From the NCBI GenBank assembly GCA_020629995.1, contig JAHDCH010000036.1, forward strand, positions 1 through 15,376: DNA of 15,376 bases. The letters run 5' to 3'. This DNA comes from Pseudaestuariivita sp. GTDB lineage: Bacteria; Pseudomonadota; Alphaproteobacteria; Rhodobacterales; Rhodobacteraceae. The translations under genes were made by a program, and so were the position numbers. The notes under the pieces were generated by a model. It ran no database searches. It saw only the letters and a program-made list of their open reading frames with translations, and was not told the origin of the DNA. Shown piece after piece: positions 14,620-15,376 of the stretch (the stretch's first letter is position 1; each line of letters begins with the position of its first letter).

Positions 14620-15375
14620 ATGGGCACCAGGTTGACGGGCAAAAGCTGCCTTGTGACAGCTGCCGCGCAAGGCATCGGCGCCGCAACGGCACAAGCCATG
14701 GCCGCTGAAGGGGCGCATGTCTTTGCCACGGACGTGAACATCGAAAAGCTGCGCGAAGTTCAGGCGTCAAGCGACGGGAACATAGAGATTTTTGCGCTTG
14801 ATGCCACCAGTGACACCAGCGTTGCCGACGGAGTTGCGCAGGCGCAGCCAGACGTCCTGTTCAACGGCGCGGGATTTGTGCATCACGGCACCATCCTGGA
14901 CGCAAGCGATGCCGACTGGGACTTTGGCTTTGACCTCAACGTGCGTTCGATGCACCGCACGATCCGCGCGGCCCTGCCGGGCATGCTGAGCCGCGGCGGC
15001 GGGTCCATTATCAACATGTCGTCGGCGCTCGGCTCCAAGATCGGCGCGCCCAACCGGTATGTCTATGGCGCGACAAAGGCGGCCGTGGTGGGGATCACCA
15101 AATCCGTGGCGCTGGATTTCATCACGCAAGGCATCCGCTGCAACTGCATCTGCCCCGGCACCGTCGAAAGCCCGTCCTGGCACGATCGCGTCAAGGCCCT
15201 GGGCAAAGAGATGGGCAGCTATGACGCCGCCTATCAGGCCTTTGTGGATCGTCAGCCCATGGGCCGCATCGCAACCGCCGACGAAATTGCCGCGCTGGCC
15301 GTCTACCTTGCCTCGGACGAGAGCGCATTCACCACCGGACAACCCTTTTACATTGATGGAGGCTGGTCAGGATGA
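14620..15375 (+). CDS. short-chain dehydrogenase/reductase, BDH2/DHRS6-like (candidate 2-keto-3-deoxy-sugar-acid dehydrogenase)
   Basis: A complete 251-residue classical SDR; the stop is at the window edge. The cofactor motif reads TAAAQGIG (13-20) instead of TGxxxGIG. NGAG is at 82-85, the active-site serine region NMSS at 132-135 and YGATK at 149-153 (Y149, K153). D38 after the second strand (FATDVN) favours NAD over NADP. TAAAQGIG, GFVHHGTILD, QGIRCNC and CPGTVESPS closely match what I recall of human BDH2/DHRS6. Bacterial relatives include 2-keto-3-deoxy-L-fuconate and 2-keto-3-deoxy-L-rhamnonate 4-dehydrogenases of non-phosphorylative deoxysugar pathways. With a UxaA-family dehydratase nearby, oxidation of a 2-keto-3-deoxy acid at C4 is the best guess. 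It is divergent from the GarR-like gene and probably starts an operon continuing to the right. Confidence 0.9.
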   Translation: MGTRLTGKSCLVTAAAQGIGAATAQAMAAEGAHVFATDVNIEKLREVQASSDGNIEIFALDATSDTSVADGVAQAQPDVLFNGAGFVHHGTILDASDADWDFGFDLNVRSMHRTIRAALPGMLSRGGGSIINMSSALGSKIGAPNRYVYGATKAAVVGITKSVALDFITQGIRCNCICPGTVESPSWHDRVKALGKEMGSYDAAYQAFVDRQPMGRIATADEIAALAVYLASDESAFTTGQPFYIDGGWSG

Positions 15376-15376
15376 C

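Overview
The window comes from a GC-rich alphaproteobacterium, most likely a marine Rhodobacterales (Roseobacter-type) genome. This rests on the protein sequences (PpiD, a short xanthine phosphoribosyltransferase, a large-type TRAP transporter), the codon use and the dense gene packing. No database search was possible, so the taxon is an inference. Fifteen protein genes are supported. Thirteen lie on the minus strand and two (a GntR-type regulator and a short-chain dehydrogenase) on the plus strand. No tRNA, rRNA, CRISPR array, insertion sequence or prophage was seen.

Left part (1-2721, minus strand): the N-terminal part of a PpiD-type membrane-anchored folding factor, a class I/II PLP aminotransferase, and xanthine phosphoribosyltransferase. 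These look like ordinary chromosomal genes.

Central part (2792-12754, minus strand, transcribed right to left): a tightly packed accessory operon. The order is TRAP binding protein (dctP-like), tandem hairpins, small and large TRAP membrane subunits, a phytanoyl-CoA-dioxygenase-family (PhyH) oxygenase, a composite palindromic repeat, a UxaA/GarD-family sugar-acid dehydratase, a Gfo/Idh/MocA oxidoreductase, a second and quite different PhyH oxygenase, a beta-hydroxyacid dehydrogenase with a YihU-like GRT motif, and an EamA/DMT transporter. Most junctions are 1-16 nt gaps or a 4-nt overlap.

Right part (12947-15375): an FCD-type GntR regulator divergent from dctP across an AT-rich intergenic region. 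It converges, with overlapping stop codons, on a second beta-hydroxyacid dehydrogenase of GarR type. That gene in turn is divergent from a BDH2/DHRS6-like SDR, whose bacterial relatives include 2-keto-3-deoxy-sugar-acid 4-dehydrogenases.

Together this looks like a regulated uptake and breakdown system for an unidentified carboxylated or modified sugar. The TRAP transporter would import it, the Gfo enzyme and dehydratase would oxidise and dehydrate it, the SDR and beta-hydroxyacid dehydrogenases would process the keto-acid or aldehyde products, and the two Fe(II)/2-oxoglutarate oxygenases would remove or install a substituent (for example an O-methyl or sulfonate group). The enzyme families are well supported. 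The substrate and the order of steps are inference.
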